Numbered from the stretch's first letter, positions 17,610-26,981 are shown. The stretch is 64,000 bases of DNA from Taibaiella sp. (GCA_016786705.1 JAEUVV010000013.1:434001-498000), one strand, 5' to 3'. Notes: a model not told the origin generated them from the letters alone. Numbers and translations: made by a program.

Positions 17610-18245
17610 ATGGAGTTAGAACAATTGATGTTACATACCGAGGCCCTGATATTTGCCAGCCAGCAACCGATTACACAAGCGGAGCTGGTGGAGTATTTGT
17701 CCAATATAGTGGAAGCACCTATTGAGCAGGTCCGTATACAGCAAGTGGTAGAAACGATCGGTGAAAAATATAAAAGTGAGCATTTCCCTTTTGAATTAAA
17801 GGAAACAGGCGGTGGCTATCAGTTCCTGACCAAACCGGCCTACCACCAGACCATCATGCAGATGAACGGGGATAAATACATTAAGAAATTATCTACCGCT
17901 GCTATGGAAACGCTTTCTATCATTGCCTATAAACAACCGGTAACAAAATCGGAGATCGAATTTATCCGGGGCGTGAGCGCCGACTATTCTATCCAGAAAC
18001 TACTGGAAAAAGAACTGATCGTAATTGCCGGGAGAAATGAAGAGGCGGTGGGCAAACCCCTGATCTATGCTACTTCTAAAAGCTTCATGGATTACCTGGG
18101 CATCAATACGCCCGACCAGCTTCCTAAACTGAAAGAAGTGGCCAACATGGAAATCGTATTCCCGACGGATGCCTCAGAAGCGGTGCCGGAAATGGAACAG
18201 CAACTGGCCGTAGGCGATGACGGGCAGCTTAAAACTGTAGAATAA
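17610..18245 (+). CDS. scpB: Segregation and condensation protein B
   Basis: The protein has 211 residues. Two winged-helix domains are present, with the family signature LSTAAMETLSIIAYKQPVT, then EIEFIRGVSADYSIQKLLEK and the typical GRPLIYATS-like turn (here GKPLIYATSKSFMDYLGI). ScpB binds the kleisin ScpA in the SMC condensin complex that organises and segregates the chromosome. scpA is not adjacent. The acidic C-terminal tail (about 185-211) is variable in the family. A strong terminator follows. Confidence 0.95.
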   Translation: MELEQLMLHTEALIFASQQPITQAELVEYLSNIVEAPIEQVRIQQVVETIGEKYKSEHFPFELKETGGGYQFLTKPAYHQTIMQMNGDKYIKKLSTAAMETLSIIAYKQPVTKSEIEFIRGVSADYSIQKLLEKELIVIAGRNEEAVGKPLIYATSKSFMDYLGINTPDQLPKLKEVANMEIVFPTDASEAVPEMEQQLAVGDDGQLKTVE

Positions 18246-18278
18246 AAATATTGCTTCTATACCCTAAAATGAAGTATT

Positions 18279-18310
18279 AAGCCACCTTTCCAGGTGGCTT
18301 ATCTTTTTTA
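18279..18310 (+). terminator. Rho-independent terminator after scpB
   Basis: A perfect 9-bp stem (AAGCCACCT/AGGTGGCTT) has a 4-nt loop and is followed by ATCTTTTTTA. It lies about 33 bp after the scpB stop codon. Confidence 0.88.
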
Positions 18311-18336
18311 TTATTTGTCTATTATGAGCTGCTGGT

Positions 18337-19182
18337 TTATCTTACCGGCTCGCTTTGTGCTAACTGTACATCGCGCTCAATGCTGGTGTTTTCACCCGCA
18401 ACCGCGTTACCGTCTTTATCTACCAGCTCCAGCTTCACTTTCATTGCTCCCATAGGTGCATTCTGTATAAATTGTGGCTTCCAGCTATCGATCACAAAAG
18501 AGTTTCCATTGATCGTGGCTTTTACTTTATGCCCGTCAGCAGCTAGAGTCGTGTTATATACATAGAAATCCAGCAGTACATTTTTGGTATCATTACCTAC
18601 ATAGTCGCCTTTAGGACGGCTGTAGAATACCATTGGCGTCGCAGGATTGTCCAGTTTTTTATAAACGCCTTTTTCATCGACTGAAAAATATAATAATACC
18701 CCGGCCTCTTTATTTTTCAAAGACTCATGGTAAGAGCGGGACAGGAAAGACATCACGTAGTGCTTGGAATTTACCGGGATGGTAAAAGTGTGAGTCGGGT
18801 TATACAAAGCCGTATAAGGCTTGTTATCTAATATAAAGTGGATATGCTGGCCGTCTTTAGAGTTATTACACTCGCCGGCTGTAGTGGCCGTAGTCTGTTT
18901 CTTCAGCTCATAGTTTTTCACGTCATAATTCAAAGTCACTTTTACCGAGTCGGTACCCACCATTTCTGTTTTCACATCTTTGATCGCCAGCGTAGCACCC
19001 GGGAATTCCGGAGAAGCTTCGGTCAGGGGACTTAACTTAATCGTTTTTTCCGGTGCCTGCGCAGCAGGTGTTTGTGTAGTGTCATTATTGTTGTCTTTTG
19101 ACTGCTCTCCAGAGCCATTACAAGCCATTAATGTGCTGAAACCAACAGCTGTCGCTAATAAGTAAAAGGATTGAATTTTCAT
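18337..19182 (-). CDS. Putative lipoprotein, unknown function
   Basis: The protein has 281 residues from the ATG at 19182. The frame opens upstream to 19236, but this start gives a lipoprotein signal (MKIQSFYLLATAVGFSTLMAC). A Thr/Asn/Asp-rich linker follows, and then a beta-rich domain containing GQHIHFILDN and later PKGDYVG. The HIHF element resembles periplasmic domains that bind small ligands or metals, but I cannot name the family. It has its own promoter-like element at 19207-19214 and is divergent from yicC. Confidence 0.75.
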   Translation of the reverse strand: MKIQSFYLLATAVGFSTLMACNGSGEQSKDNNNDTTQTPAAQAPEKTIKLSPLTEASPEFPGATLAIKDVKTEMVGTDSVKVTLNYDVKNYELKKQTTATTAGECNNSKDGQHIHFILDNKPYTALYNPTHTFTIPVNSKHYVMSFLSRSYHESLKNKEAGVLLYFSVDEKGVYKKLDNPATPMVFYSRPKGDYVGNDTKNVLLDFYVYNTTLAADGHKVKATINGNSFVIDSWKPQFIQNAPMGAMKVKLELVDKDGNAVAGENTSIERDVQLAQSEPVR

Positions 19183-19206
19183 ATCGTTAATGAATTGTTT
19201 ACAAAA

Positions 19207-19214
19207 CAAAGGTA
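19207..19214 (-). promoter_or_regulatory. -7 element for the lipoprotein gene at 18337-19182
   Basis: TACCTTTG on the minus strand fits TAnnTTTG and lies 25 bp before the ATG at 19182. No exact TTTG is found at the -33 position. Confidence 0.45.
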
Positions 19215-19245
19215 GTTTATTCTCTTTCCCACACAAGTTTAATTA

Positions 19246-19280
19246 TTTGTGAAAACAAAAGCGCTAAAACCTTACTTTTG
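19246..19280 (+). promoter_or_regulatory. Promoter of yicC-gldH
   Basis: A -33 TTTG (19246-19249), a 23-bp spacer and a -7 TACTTTTG (19273-19280) lie 21 bp before the yicC ATG at 19302. Together with the minus-strand element at 19207-19214 they form a divergent promoter region. Confidence 0.6.
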
Positions 19281-19301
19281 TGCACTAAAGCAATCAACAG
19301 T

Positions 19302-20180
19302 ATGATTTATTCCATGACCGGCTATGGTAAAGCAGAAGGGCACAGCAGTAATAAGGAAATTATTATTGAGGTAAAATCACTTAACGGTAAGCAATTCGAG
19401 ATCACCAATAAGATCAATCCCCTGGTAAAACCATTTGAGGCCGACATCCGGAAAATACTGTCCAAAGGCCTGAAACGCGGCTCGGTGGATGTGAACATCA
19501 TCATCAAGCAGGACGGTGCGGCCAAACCGATGAAGATCAATACGGCACTGGCCGAAAGCTATTACCATTCGATCAAAAGTATAGCTACTTCTTTAAACCT
19601 GGCCGAAGAACAGATCCTGCCCACACTGATGCGCCTGCCGGAAGTAGTCGCACCAGAAGCGGAAAGCATCGATACGGAAGACTGGACCCTGATCCAATCC
19701 CTGCTGGAGCAAGCGATCGCTAACTTAAATGCGCACCGCAGCACAGAAGGCAGTCCTATCGAAAAGGATCTGCTGACCCGCATCAAAAATATAGAACATT
19801 TTGTAAGCGAAGCCGAAATTTATGAACCGAACCGGATCACCCGGATCAAGGAACGCATTACGACCCTGCTGGAAGAATGGGTAGGTAATGAAAACTGGGA
19901 CGCCAACCGGCTGGAACAGGAGCTGATCTACTACATCGAAAAGATCGACATATCCGAAGAAAAACAAAGATTACGCGCGCACTGCGACTATTTCAACAGC
20001 CTCATCGCGAATGCCAATGAAGAAGGCATCGGCAAAAAACTGGGGTTTGTATTGCAGGAAGTAGGCCGCGAGATCAATACCCTGGGCTCCAAAGCCAATG
20101 ACGCTACCATGCAGCAGATCGTGGTACAGATGAAAGACGAGTTAGAAAAAGCCAAAGAGCAGGTATTGAATATTGTTTAA
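19302..20180 (+). CDS. YicC/YloC-family endoribonuclease
   Basis: The protein has 292 residues from the ATG at 19302, which gives the invariant N-terminus MIYSMTGYGKAEG; an upstream GTG-type extension would spoil it. The C-terminal DUF1732 part contains EEKQRLRAHCDYF and the signature GKKLGFVLQEVGREINTLG followed by SKANDATM. Members are reported to be RNases; the targets in this organism are unknown. In Bacteroidota the gene usually sits near gmk or gldH, and here gldH follows after 17 bp. Confidence 0.93.
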   Translation: MIYSMTGYGKAEGHSSNKEIIIEVKSLNGKQFEITNKINPLVKPFEADIRKILSKGLKRGSVDVNIIIKQDGAAKPMKINTALAESYYHSIKSIATSLNLAEEQILPTLMRLPEVVAPEAESIDTEDWTLIQSLLEQAIANLNAHRSTEGSPIEKDLLTRIKNIEHFVSEAEIYEPNRITRIKERITTLLEEWVGNENWDANRLEQELIYYIEKIDISEEKQRLRAHCDYFNSLIANANEEGIGKKLGFVLQEVGREINTLGSKANDATMQQIVVQMKDELEKAKEQVLNIV

Positions 20181-20197
20181 TCCTATTTACGCTAAAG

Positions 20198-20719
20198 ATG
20201 TTGCTTCAGAAAAATATTATATCAGCTTGTATCGCTATTACCATGACGGGCTTAATAGCTACCGGTTGCGGCAAGCCCGCAGAAACGGCCTATCAAAAGC
20301 AGGTCCCCGTACCTGCGGCAAAATGGGCCTATAAATTTCAGCCGGAATTTACTTTTGATATCCCGGACACCAGCTCGAATTATAAAGTATTCCTGATCTT
20401 CAGGTATGACGCGGCTTTTGAATTTTCCAATATCTGGGTACGCAGCTGGGTGAAACAACCCGGCGACTCGGTGTATACTGAAAGCAAACGTATAGAAACC
20501 GTTTTGCTGGCTGCTGACGGTACCCGGCTGGGTAATAATGTAGGCGGTGTATATGAATATAAAGTGCAACTGAAAGCGGGCCAGGATTACGAGCCTTTCA
20601 AGAAAGCCGGCACCTACTCTGTAAAGCTGGAACAGATCATGCGCAAAAACCCTTTAACCGGCCTCCTTAACATCGGGCTGCGCGTCGAGCGATACAATGC
20701 CAAAAAGCCCGTAAGCTAA
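20198..20719 (+). CDS. gldH: Gliding motility lipoprotein GldH
   Basis: The protein has 173 residues with a lipoprotein signal ending IATGC (Cys24). Features shared with GldH are AYQKQVPVPAAKWAY near the start of the mature protein, NIWVRSWVKQPGDSVY in the middle and MRKNPLTGLLNIGLRVE near the C-terminus. GldH is an outer-membrane-associated component needed for gliding and secretion in flavobacteria. Its presence agrees with the T9SS sorting domains found elsewhere in this window. The last 66 bp overlap the 3' end of the convergent TPR gene. Confidence 0.85.
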   Translation: MLLQKNIISACIAITMTGLIATGCGKPAETAYQKQVPVPAAKWAYKFQPEFTFDIPDTSSNYKVFLIFRYDAAFEFSNIWVRSWVKQPGDSVYTESKRIETVLLAADGTRLGNNVGGVYEYKVQLKAGQDYEPFKKAGTYSVKLEQIMRKNPLTGLLNIGLRVERYNAKKPVS

Positions 20720-22663
20720 TTCTTTTACGGCCTCTTCTGTTTTAGTGATCAGGACCTTTTGCTCGGGTACAATAATCTTTCCCCGGTAATCGGTCACCTG
20801 GAAAGTAACGGTTTGCTGTTGCCCTTGTTGCGCAAAAACCAGGCTGGCTTTAGGCGCATAAGGATTGTCATTGGTCCAGTCGATACGATATTTCTTTAAT
20901 CGTTTTTCGATAGCTGCATTGCTGCCGGAAATACTTAATTGCATTTGCGGCTCAAATGTGGCGTAAGGCACCAGCTGCGGGTACAGGCTGTACATTTGAG
21001 CGCTGTATTGCCGGAAGGCTTTATCCTCGCCCCGCTCATCGGCGCAGATCGCTAATGCTTCATAAACTCTTGCAAGGAAAAGACGCTCATAGGCAACATC
21101 AATATCTTCTGCAAATTGCAAGGTCTTCTCTAAGCGTTCCGCAGCCTGCTTATACCGGCCTTTTTCCATATCCAGTTTTGCCAGGAAAAGATGATAGTAT
21201 TTATATACTCTTTCCCGTTTATCATTCTTTAATTCCGTTTCAAATTTCTTATAGAAAAAGTTGGTACTAAAATCCTTGATGAGGTACCAGATCTCATCAA
21301 AACCTACAATACTTTCTGTAGAAAACAGTTTATAGATCACGTTCTCGCGTTCCGGGTTAGCCGCGAATTGGTTCGTAATTAAATATTGCTGCGCATATTT
21401 TTCTACTTTCCTGGCATTCAGGTGGTACCAGCTCCGGGGTTGCCACCACCAGTTTTTATTTTCAAATTTTACCTGCTGTATAGATTTAGTCGTGTTAACC
21501 AGGCGCAGTAGATTGACCGCGAACTCATAGGAAGACTGGCTTAAGGTAGTGCCGATATGCACTTCCTTAAAACCTGCTGCCCGGTCAATATATTTCTTAC
21601 TGTCTTCCAGGTTGCCTTCATAACTACAGGCCCTGGCCAAAGCTATATTATACCAGCCAAAACCCGGCGTAGAGCCCGCTATTTTGATCATTTCCCGCAT
21701 ACTTACCGCGGCATGTAAAGGCATAGCCCGGTATATATTTAAGATAGAACTGTAATAGGCCCATTCCTGTAACCGTTTGTCGCCCATATCGTGCCCGCTG
21801 GCGACCTCGTATTCTTCCATCGCCTCTTTAAACCGGGCCTGTATGCTCAGGAAAGTACCATGGTTATTATAGGGGAACATAGTCGTACCCTCCATCAGGC
21901 TGAAATAGTGGGCGGCGGAGTCCAGCTGGAAATTATAAGCGTGCAGGATACATTTGTAATGATATACCGATAATTGCTCGTACTCATTGTAAAATTCCGA
22001 GAACAAAGTGCTATTTAATTTCCCGTATTTATGGGTATGCAGGAGTGCGCTGTCCAGGTAAGCATTGGCCAGTTGCTCATTAGCCGCGATATCATCTTTA
22101 AGAAAACTATATGTTGCGCTGGTGTAAAACCGGTTACGATGCGTGATCCAGGAAAGCATATTATAGGGTTCCAGCATCCAGTTTTTTTGCAGATCCTGCT
22201 TTTGTACCCGGCGTATCAAGGCATAGCTCTGCTCATTCATATCGGCATTCTGGTAGGCCTGGAACAGGTAGTAAGCGATCGTGCTGTAGTCCATATGCAG
22301 CTGCTGAACCTTAAAGTAAGCATAAGGGTCTGCAGTTTTTACCCCTAACTCTTTCGCATAATCTTTTTCAATAAGGCCCAAAGCCTTATCCAGTGGTACT
22401 ATAGCGTTTTTATACCCCAGGAAATCCGCAGCTCTTTCGGACTGGTAAATACCCTGGAACATCCAGCCCACATAATAAGTACTGTCCGATCTTATAAACT
22501 CCCGGGAAGCCGCAAGTCCTTCTTCCGAATCCGGCTTTATATTCCCTCTTTTAGCCCTGATGCCATAGCGGGCTGTCGCGTTAGGCTCGGCATACAAGGC
22601 ACCGGCATTAAAGCAAAAAGCCAATGCAAGCAAGATAAAAAATATGGGAACCGGTCGTTTCAA
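20654..22663 (-). CDS. Secreted tetratricopeptide-repeat protein
   Basis: The protein has 669 residues with an N-terminal signal peptide (MKRPVPIFFILLALAFCFNA...). The rest is mostly helical, with TPR-like units, for example around GWYNIALARACSYEGNLEDS and KLDMEKGRYKQAAERLEKTL. A short C-terminal beta segment (about 600-640) contains VTDYRGKIIV. It is likely a periplasmic scaffold. It begins 10 bp after moxR, so the two are probably co-transcribed and may act together. Its 3' end overlaps gldH on the other strand by 66 bp. Confidence 0.82.
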   Translation of the reverse strand: MKRPVPIFFILLALAFCFNAGALYAEPNATARYGIRAKRGNIKPDSEEGLAASREFIRSDSTYYVGWMFQGIYQSERAADFLGYKNAIVPLDKALGLIEKDYAKELGVKTADPYAYFKVQQLHMDYSTIAYYLFQAYQNADMNEQSYALIRRVQKQDLQKNWMLEPYNMLSWITHRNRFYTSATYSFLKDDIAANEQLANAYLDSALLHTHKYGKLNSTLFSEFYNEYEQLSVYHYKCILHAYNFQLDSAAHYFSLMEGTTMFPYNNHGTFLSIQARFKEAMEEYEVASGHDMGDKRLQEWAYYSSILNIYRAMPLHAAVSMREMIKIAGSTPGFGWYNIALARACSYEGNLEDSKKYIDRAAGFKEVHIGTTLSQSSYEFAVNLLRLVNTTKSIQQVKFENKNWWWQPRSWYHLNARKVEKYAQQYLITNQFAANPERENVIYKLFSTESIVGFDEIWYLIKDFSTNFFYKKFETELKNDKRERVYKYYHLFLAKLDMEKGRYKQAAERLEKTLQFAEDIDVAYERLFLARVYEALAICADERGEDKAFRQYSAQMYSLYPQLVPYATFEPQMQLSISGSNAAIEKRLKKYRIDWTNDNPYAPKASLVFAQQGQQQTVTFQVTDYRGKIIVPEQKVLITKTEEAVKELAYGLFGIVSLDAQPDVKEAG

Positions 22664-22673
22664 AAATTTTGGA

Positions 22674-23648
22674 TTAATGTAGTTTCAATTGATTCAAACG
22701 TTGCATTTCCCCGTCCAGTATCTGGTTAAAGGCTGTGCGCTTTACTTCTTTATTCCTGAAGATCAGCCGGTGCTCTATAACAGAACGGGCTATAGCCTGC
22801 ACATCGTCCTCTACAATAAAATCCCGGCCCCGGACCAGGGCGAACGCTTTCAGGCATTTGATAAACGCGATACCCGAGCGGGTAGAAGCGCCCAGCACGA
22901 TATCATTATGCTCACGGGTGCCCCGCACTATATTGGCTACCGCCTGCACGAGCTCAGGGTGGATATATACTTTAGCCGCTGCTACCTGCAGCTGCAGGAT
23001 ATCCTGCATACTTAATACCTGGCGCAGCTGCTGCAGGTTCTCGTTGATCTGTAAATAATTATTGTAGATATCCAGCTCGGTACGTTCATCCACGTAACCG
23101 AAAAATATTTTCATAAAAAAACGGTCGAGCTGTGCTGTAGGCAATGGATAAGTACCCTCTGTTTCAATTGGATTTTGTGTGGCAATAGTGAAAAACAATT
23201 TATTTAAGCGGATGGTTTCATCCCCTATGGTTATTTGCCCTTCAGCCATACTTTCCAGCAAAGCGGATTGCACTTTTGGCGATGCCCGGTTGATCTCATC
23301 CGCCAGGAGGATGTTACAAAACAGCGGTCCTCTTTTAAAGATGAAATCCTTTTTATGATCGTCAAAGATATGTGCACCGATAAGATCCATAGGCAGGAGA
23401 TCCGGCGTAAACTGGATTCTTTTAAACACCACATTATCGGCGCCCTCACCGCTAATGGAATGGGCCAGCGTACGCGCCAGCACAGTCTTCCCGGTACCGG
23501 GGTTATCTTCCATAAGTATATGCCCCTGCGCCAAAAGGCAAGTAATGACCTGCTCTATTTGTAAACGTTTTCCTTTGATCACGGTTTCCATCTGGCTAAT
23601 AAGCTCCTGGATCTTGCCCGTTCCGGATGATACTTCTGCGTTGTCCAT
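22674..23648 (-). CDS. MoxR-family AAA+ ATPase
   Basis: The protein has 324 residues. Walker A is MEDNPGTGKTVLARTL (about residue 50), Walker B ILLADEINRASPK, sensor 1 ATQNPIETEGTYPLPTAQLDRF, and the arginine-bearing lid domain is C-terminal. MoxR proteins are chaperone-like ATPases that usually act with vWA and DUF58 proteins on metalloenzymes or envelope assembly. Here the expected DUF58 and vWA genes are not adjacent; instead a large exported TPR protein follows. A -7-like TAGTTTTG lies at 23680-23673, 25 bp upstream. Confidence 0.93.
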   Translation of the reverse strand: MDNAEVSSGTGKIQELISQMETVIKGKRLQIEQVITCLLAQGHILMEDNPGTGKTVLARTLAHSISGEGADNVVFKRIQFTPDLLPMDLIGAHIFDDHKKDFIFKRGPLFCNILLADEINRASPKVQSALLESMAEGQITIGDETIRLNKLFFTIATQNPIETEGTYPLPTAQLDRFFMKIFFGYVDERTELDIYNNYLQINENLQQLRQVLSMQDILQLQVAAAKVYIHPELVQAVANIVRGTREHNDIVLGASTRSGIAFIKCLKAFALVRGRDFIVEDDVQAIARSVIEHRLIFRNKEVKRTAFNQILDGEMQRLNQLKLH

Positions 23649-23839
23649 ATTTTAAAATACAGTAGTAAATTTCAAAACTAAGGTTTAATGACGACATTTT
23701 GTGCCGCTGTATAGCCCGGGTAAAACCAGGCTTCCCGAATAAAAATAACACCTTTCTGCTGAACATCAGGTATAGAACAGCCTATATGAGCTGCTTTAAC
23801 ACAAATTTCAGAACAGGATACCTGCCCTGTCTAATAAAA

Positions 23840-23869
23840 AAAGATCCGGCAAAATCATACCGGACCTTT
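23840..23869 (-). terminator. Terminator after the cca/scramblase-like unit
   Basis: The stem AAAGATCCGG/CCGGACCTTT has one mismatch and a 10-nt loop, and is followed on the minus strand by a run of seven T. It lies 20 bp beyond the stop codon at 23889. Confidence 0.8.
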
Positions 23870-23888
23870 ATCTAAGAAAATTGCGCTC

Positions 23889-24479
23889 CTACTTTGCTTC
23901 CTTAAGTACCATATCAATCGTGATAGCTGTAGAAAGGATCAATGCTTTATTATTATCCTCAGGATATGCAGGGTCAATGCTTACATTGTACTTATCCGCA
24001 CTGGTAAATAATTCTTTTGCTACACCGGCCCATTTTTTACTGATTGTACCGATCTGCTCGCCACTCATGTTGGTGATCTTAAAATTCCAGCCTTTCCAGT
24101 CGCCGTTGATGGTGGCGATCTGCGCCCCGGTCGTATCAAAAATACGGAATTCCGGTTTTAAGAATTTGAACTTCTGGTTGATGCGGCCGATCTCATTACC
24201 CGATCCGTCCAGTACCTGGATCTTGGACATAAAAAAGGTCCAGCCTCTTTTAATGACAGTTTGTACTTCACCCGTCTGGTCCTGGATCTCCATATGGAAA
24301 GGCATCATCGCTTTATTGATCAGTAATCTTAAAGCTTTATGGCCGCCGGAAACTTTTTGCTTGATCATACCGATCTGGGTCGCGTCCTGATCATAGATCT
24401 TATATTCATTGGCAAACTTAAACATGTTCACCTTTTCATCGATAAAGTAAGAATCGGACTCGAAAAACTTGAATAGCAT
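23889..24479 (-). CDS. LURP-one/phospholipid scramblase-related protein
   Basis: The protein has 196 residues. Its repeated strands of the form IYDQDATQIGMIKQK, VLDGSGNEIGRINQKF, IFDTTGAQIATINGDWKGWNFKI and NMSGEQIGTISKKW are characteristic of the 12-stranded Tubby-like barrel of scramblase/LURP-one proteins. There is no signal peptide and no clear membrane helix. Bacterial members have no settled function. The gene follows cca by 13 bp and is probably co-transcribed with it. Confidence 0.8.
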   Translation of the reverse strand: MLFKFFESDSYFIDEKVNMFKFANEYKIYDQDATQIGMIKQKVSGGHKALRLLINKAMMPFHMEIQDQTGEVQTVIKRGWTFFMSKIQVLDGSGNEIGRINQKFKFLKPEFRIFDTTGAQIATINGDWKGWNFKITNMSGEQIGTISKKWAGVAKELFTSADKYNVSIDPAYPEDNNKALILSTAITIDMVLKEAK

Positions 24480-24492
24480 AGACTTGTATATT

Positions 24493-25914
24493 TTATTTGT
24501 TTTGCGGTTTCAAAGATAATGATTCGGCAAATGCAAGCATATAGTTTCTTGCTGCTTCATAATTATTTAAAATCAACCCATCCAGGATCGCTTCCCGGAT
24601 GGCTGTTTTGATCTGGCCAACCTCCCGCGATGGCGACAGTCCGAAAGTTTCCATGATCTCCTCCCCGGAGATGGGCGGTTGCCAGTTTCTTATCTTATCT
24701 TTCTCTTCAATCTCTTTCAGCTTCTGCCTTACCAGCTCAAAGTTTTCCAGGAACTTCTTAACCTTTTGCGCGTTTTTGGAAGTGATGTCCGCCTCGCACA
24801 AAGTCATCAGGTCATCGATATCCTCCCCGGCGTCAAACAGTAATCTCCTGATAGCCGAATCCGTAATATTTTCTTTAGTGAGCGCTACCGGCCGGTGATG
24901 CAGTTCTATGATCTTACGGGTATAAAGCATCTTCTCGTTTAAAGGCAATTTCAGGTTACCGAATATCTTAGGTACCATCTTCCCGCTCACGACCTCGTGA
25001 CCGTGAAAGGTCCAGCCATGCCCTTTTTCAAAGCGCTTGGTAGGTGCTTTGCCCACATCGTGCAATAAGGCTGCCCAGCGCAACCAAAGGTTGTCGGTAT
25101 GCGGAACAATATTATCCAGCACCTGTATGGAATGGTAAAAATTATCTTTATGGCCTTTATTATCGATATATTCGGTACCGGAAAGCGCCGCCAGCTGCGG
25201 GAGGATAATTTCCAGCAATCCACTGCGGAAGAGGAGGTCAAAGCCTATGGAAGGCTTAGCGCTCATCATGATCTTATTCAGCTCATCAGCGATGCGCTCT
25301 TTCGATATGATCTTAATTCTTTCTTTTTGCCTGCAGATGCTTTCAAAACAGGACACTTCAATATGAAAACTGAGCTGCGTGGCAAAGCGGATCGCCCGCA
25401 TCATCCGTAGCGGGTCATCACTAAAGGTCTGGTCGGGCAGCAAAGGAGTACGGATGATCTTATCCTGGAGATCCAGCAGGCCATCGAAGGGGTCAATGAC
25501 TGTAGCATAACTTTCAGGGGCCAGGCTTACTGCCAGGGCATTTATCGTAAAATCTCTGCGCTTCTGGTCATCTTCCAACGTTCCCGGGCTTACAGAAGGG
25601 TTCCGGGAGTCCGGGCTATAAGATTCTTTACGGGCACCTACAAACTCTACTTCTATGCCCTGGATGCGCATCTGTGCCGTACCATAGGTCTTAAAAAAAG
25701 ATACTTTAGCGGGCTGGGGCAATAATTCAGCGACAGCATGCGCCAGGTTTATACCATCACCATTACATACGATATCAATATCCTTTGTAGGCCGGCCCAG
25801 TATTTTATCTCTCACAAAACCGCCGATAGGGTATGCTTCCACACCGATCTGTGCCGCGGCCTTGCGCACCAAATCCATGATATACTGTTCTGCTGTACTA
25901 AATACTAATTCCAA
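24493..25914 (-). CDS. cca: CCA tRNA nucleotidyltransferase (poly(A) polymerase family, HD domain)
   Basis: The protein has 473 residues. The class II nucleotidyltransferase head has IGGFVRDKILGRPTKDIDIV (GG plus DxD metal site), then RRDFTINALA and the ATP/CTP-selecting DDPLRMMRAIRFATQL. An HD-type domain follows (LLHDVGKAPTKR, FHGHEVVSG, and ITDSAIRRLLFDAGED). The enzyme adds CCA to tRNA 3' ends, needed here because the tRNA-Lys gene does not encode CCA. A -7-like TATCTTTG lies at 25951-25944. Confidence 0.93.
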   Translation of the reverse strand: MELVFSTAEQYIMDLVRKAAAQIGVEAYPIGGFVRDKILGRPTKDIDIVCNGDGINLAHAVAELLPQPAKVSFFKTYGTAQMRIQGIEVEFVGARKESYSPDSRNPSVSPGTLEDDQKRRDFTINALAVSLAPESYATVIDPFDGLLDLQDKIIRTPLLPDQTFSDDPLRMMRAIRFATQLSFHIEVSCFESICRQKERIKIISKERIADELNKIMMSAKPSIGFDLLFRSGLLEIILPQLAALSGTEYIDNKGHKDNFYHSIQVLDNIVPHTDNLWLRWAALLHDVGKAPTKRFEKGHGWTFHGHEVVSGKMVPKIFGNLKLPLNEKMLYTRKIIELHHRPVALTKENITDSAIRRLLFDAGEDIDDLMTLCEADITSKNAQKVKKFLENFELVRQKLKEIEEKDKIRNWQPPISGEEIMETFGLSPSREVGQIKTAIREAILDGLILNNYEAARNYMLAFAESLSLKPQNK

Positions 25915-25993
25915 ACTTTAAATTTATTTTTATTCGCGGAGCACAAAGATAAAGAAGCTCAATAAATTCTATCAAGATTTTGGATTATTGATT

Positions 25994-26001
25994 TACTTTT
26001 G
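25994..26001 (+). promoter_or_regulatory. -7 element for the DUF4271-hemD unit
   Basis: TACTTTTG fits TAnnTTTG and lies 41 bp before the TTG start at 26043. No well-spaced -33 TTTG is found. Confidence 0.45.
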
Positions 26002-26042
26002 TAACCATAGATTTTTTAAACCAAGTATAGTTTTTAATCAAC

Positions 26043-26918
26043 TTGAAACAAGCATTCCGGTCATTTCTATTTTTAATAACGCTCACAGCAGCCTGCTTTA
26101 TATTTAATGATGCGGCAGCTGTGAATCAATACGGCGTTGAGATTCCGGAGCAAGTGATCCTGGCCAAGACAGACAGCCTGTATCAAAGCCAGATGGGCGC
26201 ACTACCCTTTTTCGGTCCTAAAGTGGAAGTGATCCGGCAGGTAGAAAAAGTCTACGAACCGGAAAATAAAACGGCCAGTTTTTACCTGGTCCTCTTATTG
26301 CTGCTTACCCTGGGCGTCTTAAGGATGGCTTTCCCGAGTTATTTCAGGTACCTGTATAACTCATTCATGAGCCCGATGTCCAATAAAAGGGCTTTAAGGG
26401 AACAAATAGAGCAAAATACAGCCGCCAATACGGCAATGAATATTTTTTTCTGCATTTCCCTGGGCCTGTTTGTTTACGTGATCGTGGCGCAGCGCACAGA
26501 TATCCTTAAAACATCAAGAATTACCCCGAATTTATTCCTGATCGGCAGTATATTACTTTCAGGGCTTATTTATTTCATCAAACTGGCCATATTGAAATTT
26601 ATCGGCTGGGCTTTTAAGATGGAGCAGGCCACTAATGATTATTTATACAATGTTTTCCTGATCAATAAAATTTTGGGGGTTGCCTTATTGCCGTTCTCTA
26701 TAATATTGGCATTTGGAGCAGGTAACTGGTTGAATCTCATTTTTATAGTCGCTATCGCGCTTAGCATCATATTGTTATTTAACAGGTATACTAGGTCCTG
26801 GTCTTCATTGGGTTCATTTTTTCAATTCAGTAAATTCCATTTTTTTATGTACTTTTGCGCCTCAGAATTGCTCCCACTTGCGATCTTGGCCAAGTTTACA
26901 TATAATATTTTGGTGTAA
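26043..26918 (+). CDS. DUF4271 membrane protein
   Basis: The protein has 291 residues. The start is a TTG at 26043, chosen because it gives a plausible signal/first helix (KQAFRSFLFLITLTAACFIF) and no ATG exists before the mature part. About six to seven helices follow. The pattern FKMEQATNDYLYNVFLINKILG and a last helix containing YFCASELLPL fit the DUF4271 family. In Bacteroidota this gene is typically placed directly before hemD, as here. Function is unknown. Confidence 0.85.
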   Translation: MKQAFRSFLFLITLTAACFIFNDAAAVNQYGVEIPEQVILAKTDSLYQSQMGALPFFGPKVEVIRQVEKVYEPENKTASFYLVLLLLLTLGVLRMAFPSYFRYLYNSFMSPMSNKRALREQIEQNTAANTAMNIFFCISLGLFVYVIVAQRTDILKTSRITPNLFLIGSILLSGLIYFIKLAILKFIGWAFKMEQATNDYLYNVFLINKILGVALLPFSIILAFGAGNWLNLIFIVAIALSIILLFNRYTRSWSSLGSFFQFSKFHFFMYFCASELLPLAILAKFTYNILV

Positions 26919-26981
26919 TGCCGTTAAGATAAAAAGAAAGAGTAAAAGAGAAAGCTTATTTTCAATACTAGTTTGAATAAA

